Below are positions 44,101 through 50,100 of a stretch of DNA of 64,000 nt, one piece after another. This stretch comes from Schoenobius gigantellus (taxonomy: Eukaryota > Arthropoda > Insecta > Lepidoptera > Crambidae). The position numbers and the translations under genes are program-made. The stretch covers positions 10,725,001 to 10,789,000 of the forward strand of contig OZ012550.1 of NCBI GenBank assembly GCA_963935595.1, in the 5' to 3' direction. Below the pieces are notes generated by a model. That model saw only the letters and a list, made by a program, of their open reading frames with translations, was not told the origin of the DNA and made no database searches. How positions within the stretch are numbered: position 1 is the stretch's first letter; the number at the start of each line of letters is the position of its first letter.

Positions 44101-47100
44101 AACAGTCCGGAAACGTCCGGAAGAGTCTGGAGGCCTGGGAACGTAAGGAGCAATGTTGTGGAGGTGGAGGTCGGGTCCGTTGTCGGCGCTGTCGAACATT
44201 CGTCGCGCCAGACGGGCGACGAATTCCTCCACCGTCGGCATCCGAATGAACGCTGGGTCGGCGAGCATAGCATTAGGCATACCACGCTGGGGCTGCATAG
44301 GTGAGCCGCGACCGAACGTAGCACTTGTAGACCATCAGTTTCTTATGCTGCGACCTGACCAGGATGGCGGCCGTCTTATCCACGTTGACGGCCATCCTCC
44401 AGTTTTCCAGCCATGTTGGCAGGCGGTCTAGCGGTTACTGCATCCGGGCGGAGGCAAGACACTTACCATTACCTCCCATCGAGTTCGCCCCTACACCTTT
44501 TAGCATTACTGTGCCTTAACCCGTCTGTTTAGTAAAACGAATTTTGTCTGTCTGTACCGTCATTTCATCATCATCATAACAGTTCATACAGGTCCTCACG
44601 TTTCGTCCTTAGTCAACCACGCTGGCCCAGTGCGGATTGGTCGACTTCATATACACCTTTGAATTTCTTCGCAGATGTATGCAGGTTGCCCTTATGATGA
44701 TCCTTCAACGTAGGAGCGTCAGACAACATATGAAATTCGAAAAATGGAAAACACATTGGTGCATGGCAGTCTCGTCTCGACGTTATTTGACAGCATCAAA
44801 CTTGAAGATCGGCTAGTACCATAGACTTAGAATGGCGTATAGACCAACTGACAATGCGAGCGAGAATGTATAGTTTTATGAAGTTGTAGAGAGTTAGAAA
44901 GAGTTAGTGCATTAAGCTACTTTGTAACCGATTTTGAGTGACAGATCAGCCACATTGGATATTGGAATTCAGCCACATATGAATGTTAAAATCAGTTGCG
45001 AATTTCGTCCAGCACGCGTAGCACAAGAACCCTGAGATAAATTATGTCCATCCTATGATGTCAGTTTCCCGACAACAAACAGCTCTCTCGCTGTCAGTTG
45101 TCGAAACTGTCATTTCGGCCGGCCTGTTTATATTCGGCAGGCGATTACGGAGAAAAGCAAACGGTTGCTAATTGTACAATATCAACACGATCAACAAAGT
45201 ATCTCTTAGTGGCCTGTGATCAACAACCAAATTAAACAATCCGTCGCTGTGTCAAAGGCGTCCCGTGCACAGTCAATCTCGAGCGTGATCATTAAGCTTT
45301 GATCGCGATCTTGGATCACAAATCGTATCCAATAATCCATCAATCTGTTTCGTACATTATCAATCTGGATCGTGATCAATGATTTAGATCGCGGATCGCG
45401 ATCGAGATTGACTGTGTACGGGACGCCAAAGCGCTGACGTCAATTTTTAGTTCGTCAGTCGCTCGCATGTGGCGCTGTCGTAGTCCAATCTAACGTTCCA
45501 TAATACGAATTTGCGATTTACAAGCAATAATTGTACAATCGCAGTGTGGTGACTGTGTCCCACGTATGCCCCTTCAATAACTCATGTATATAATGTTAAA
45601 TAATATGCTAGATTTAGGCCTTAGGATATTCGATTGTAAAAACATGGTATTTGTAAGTTCCCACGCATCTGCGTCGTATCTGTAATAGCAGTAAGTAATT
45701 TGTTTTGTTTAAATTTTAATTGTTCACTGGCGGCATGTTTGTACCAGTATTACTTTATTGAGGTATTCTATTGTTAGTTAACATTTGTAATATAATAGCT
45801 ATGTACTTTTATGATTTTAAACATGTTGCCGTATGAAGGAAACAATATTGTCTTTGTGTAACTATTCATTTATTGTTCTCTTTGTGTACCGACGCCGGAA
45901 CTTTCCCAAAATTAGCTTTTGGGTTTAATGATTATTATTTGTAAGTCTATTGTATCTTAGTTAGTGGGAATACTTATTTTTTATACGTAAGGCTTTGGTT
46001 TTTCTAAGGCGACCAACCTGGTATAAATATAGAGAGTTCAGACTTCAGAGAGGAGTCACGAGTCAGCATTCGTTCACAGCACAGGCCGGTCGTCTTAGCA
46101 TTTTTGTAACTACATAATATAATTAATATATTGTGTGTACGAAATACTGTTACTGTGCTAATTTACTTTTTATTTTGAGTAGTAAATACCTAATCCAGCA
46201 ACCCACCGCGATAGAGCGCCGAAAGCAGTAATCGCGACTTTCTTGCGATCGTTGTGCATAGTGAGATAATACATACATACACATAGGAGCTGATTATCTT
46301 ATCTCCAATTCCATAATGAGGTTAGCATTATTTATATGGAGAAAGGTTGAAGAAATTTATTGATACCATTGCTGTATGTATGTAGCTCACAATAACACCC
46401 TTCCTAACCTTTTCTTGTCTTCTGCAGGGTCCCCTTGCATGCGTAGCATGGACCATGGACAAAACGGGACAAGAGACCAATCACATGTTTCTTTTATCAC
46501 ATGTTTCTTTTCGCTTTTTCACATAACATCGAAGCGAGACGGGACGAGGACTTGTCACTTTCCCTTCTATAGTTCACGCGCCGTGCTATGCCTGCTGGGT
46601 CATCTTTGTGCACTTCGTCCCTTTTGGGTCTTTTGTGCTATCCTTAATATAATCGTATATGCCAAACCATTGCGGTATGGTTTCATTTATCCTTGTAAAC
46701 AATCCTCCACTCCTTTTATGCTCTGGTGTAGGGTGCGTTTGTCATTGGACAAACCCAATAATACCTATTGAGCTAAGCTAAGATTTCGTGTGTACAGAAT
46801 CTAAGCTTAGCTCAGTAGGTACTATTTGCTACGGAACAATTTACGTCTTGCAGTGGTAGTATTAGGGATAAAATAAAAGCTAAGGGTATGAGGGACAATC
46901 CCTCCACCATCCTTCTCAGTTTATATAATTCACTTGTCAATTGAATTGAATTGTAGTGAGTAATGACACATTAAATGAAATAGTAAATCATAAATTGTAG
47001 ATAGGGAGCCGTCAGCAACATTGCTATAAGTACCTGAAAAGGGTGACTAGGTAACCAAGGACTTTAATTATAACAACATCTGTATCATACCTTAGTCAGC

Positions 47101-50100
47101 AATAAAGATTTGATTTGATTCCCAGGTGTTCGTGGAGACATTGGACAAGTGCTTTGAGAACGTGTGCGAGCTGGACCTGATTTTCCACGCGGACGCGGCC
47201 CACCAGGTGCTGGACGAGCTCGTGATGGGCGGCATGGTCCTGCAGACCAACATGCACGACATACTGTGCCGGTTGCAGGAGCAGAACAAGATGCAGAAGG
47301 CTGAAGTGAGTATGCGGACTACCTATATGACACACCGTGTCTGATGTTGGTACAAAATGACGCCGTATACAGGAGCCAAATGGCAACAGATAACAGTGCG
47401 TAATAGAGGTTCCCAAACTAGGCCATGCCTGTCTCTTGGTAAACCAGAAAACTATTGCTATTTGGAATTTTATGAGGATGGTAGACTGCGATTACGTATG
47501 TGTGTGTGTGCGTGAATGTTTGCACGATTGCGTTTTGAGTTGAAGAGTGCAAGTGTGTGCATGTCAAATGATATGTAGCTTTTGCATTAAAGAGTTAAGT
47601 GTTACTACACTCAGGGGCAAATTTAGGGGAACGATAAAAATTCACTCCTAGTTTTGATAACGCTGTGTATTTCAGCATACGAAACCATATTTAGTTTTAC
47701 CAGCTTTCTAGCCATCCGATTCGCTACAAAAAAAAAACATTCGACGCGGAAACCAGTTGTACGATTGTGATAAAAAAGACCACCATTAAAAGTTGCCGTT
47801 CTTCTCCAGGTCACAAATAGGGGAATTTTGTCATTATCCGTTATGGCTTTGGTCATGAATCCTGGATAACAATCAAACAAACGCATTAAAGGTCAATCAC
47901 ACATCGATATGATGTTGTAAAAGTAGCTTGAATCTATGTAAAAAGTGTAGTGTTCCTCTAAATTTGCCGCTGAGTGTATTTAATGCAAAAGAGACTGTGA
48001 GATTGTAGTCGTACGTTGACAGCAAGTCAAACCTCCGTGACCCATATAGAAACACAGCTTTGCTTGAACTTTTGTTATAAAATCATAAAATTATAAAATT
48101 AACGAGCTGTGTGTGTGGACAGGGCCAGGGTGGTCCTGACGAAAAGTGAAGAAACAGTCATAGTGACAAAAGTCACCAGTGCGCGTTAGCTCATATACCG
48201 GGTTATTTTTCCATCAGGAGCCAAATTTTGTATGCTTGTTTAGACAAGCAAAATGAACAACTTTTACAATGGGAGCAAACGCGAAATCGCGAAAAAAATC
48301 AACTGTTCCATACAAATGTTCAACATCCACTGGACGTAAATGTATGGAACAGCTGATTTTTTTTCGCGATTTCGAGTTTGGTCCCATAGTAGAAGTTGTT
48401 CATTATGCTTGTCTATATAAACAAGCACACAAAATTTGGCTCCTGACGGAAACATAACCCGGTATAGCTACTTTTTAAATACGCAGGCGGGTATATCCGC
48501 GGCGCCGGCGCGAGCGGTCTCCGCGGTGAAGAGCATGAATCTGCCGCAGCAACTGCGCGACATGCGACTGCCGGACCTACCGCAGGCTATCAAGGTGAGA
48601 TCATCATTTCAGACAACAGACGCCCACTTTTGAACATAGGCCTTACCCAGGGACACGGTAATAGTATATGCAGTATGTGGACTCGGCCCCTCTTTGAAAT
48701 TTTATACCTACGGCTGCTCGGCTGCTAATGTATTTATCCTTTGTTGGAGTTATTATGAAGTACTAGCTAACCCAGCGAACTTCGTTTACTGCCATATTTC
48801 GTCAATCTGTCAATGTTTTGTCAATATATTGAAGATTTTTCACAGTCTTCTGTCTCTTTCACGCATTCACTTTTAAAATAATAAGATTTTTAAAAAACTG
48901 TTAAGGCGCTACTTTCCCGTTTTATACAATTTCGATTAACCGTACCGCCACAAATATAAAACATGCAGTTCTCAAATTCATATATGATATTGTTGAACAT
49001 TTTATCTAAACATTCTTAAAGACATGATTAATAATATTTCACTCGATGGAAAAAAATCCAAAGATTACTCTGTTCAATATTTTAAAACAGCTGTGAATCA
49101 GAAAATAAAATAATAAATGGCACAAAAGTGTTACCAATAGATGTGCATTTTTATTGTCTAGAAAATTGCAAAAATACATTTTTTATTTTGTACTCCAGTT
49201 TTCCAAAAATCGAATAAAACATGTAAAAAGTATCGTTTCGTTCGGTCACGGGCGCGTAAGCGACATTAGAAGCTAAACGATTATCAACTATATTACCTCG
49301 CAATAAAGGAATCGCCGTGCACGTGTACATTTCCATTGAAACCTCGCCTTAAGTACACTCGCGAGCAAAAGTTTGGAATCAGTTACTTGAAATAGGTTCC
49401 GCGTGATCTTGCTTACTAAATAAATTTTTAATAATCATAAAAGTGACATCATATTAAAGGTGCAACTGTTCACTTTAAATCGATATAAAATTAATTCATA
49501 TCGAGCCCGTAATTGTGGAGTTATCCCGGATTAAGTGAAGGAGGTAGGAAAACAAGGAAATAGGGAAAAATAATGAATGAATAAAACAACAAAAATTATA
49601 AAATAAAAATTTTATTTATCTTTAAAAATAAGTGTCAATATTTTGTGTTCCCTCCCCTCGCCCTAATAACTGCTCCAAGACGATTCTTCATAGACTTGAT
49701 CAGCTTCTGAATTGATTCTTGTGGAATACCTTCCCACTCCTCAATCAACGCTGATTTCAGCTCATTCAGACATGAAGGAGCAGGAGTTCTGGAATGAACC
49801 TTCCTCTTCAGTTCATCCCACACGTGCTCAATGGGATTCAAGTCAGGGCTGAGCGCTGGCCAGTCCAATGTGGCAATACCGACTTCTTCGAGGTATTCCG
49901 TTGTTACACGGGCAGTGTGACAACGAGCGTTATCGTGCATAAGGAGGAAGTCATCACCGATGTATCTCGCATAGGGAACGACATGTTCCAGGAGAATATC
50001 GGAAATGTACCGGTCCGAAGTTAGACCGCCTCCTCGTCCCCCGCCAGGCACGAAAACAAGCTCGGTTTTACCATCGAAGGAAATGCCGGCCCACATCATA

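Noticed and set aside
45540..46310. Solo LTR
   Set aside because: A TATA-like core and downstream sequence fit, but no TG...CA ends with a matching target duplication could be located. Left as a possibility only.
46376..46771. 131-codon frame following a CTTCTGCAGG acceptor-like site
   Set aside because: No recognisable domain, and the AP-3 sigma exons on either side join perfectly without it.
47623..47886. 87-codon minus-strand frame in a TA-target MITE
   Set aside because: Could be a transposase scrap, but no catalytic or HTH motif is visible.
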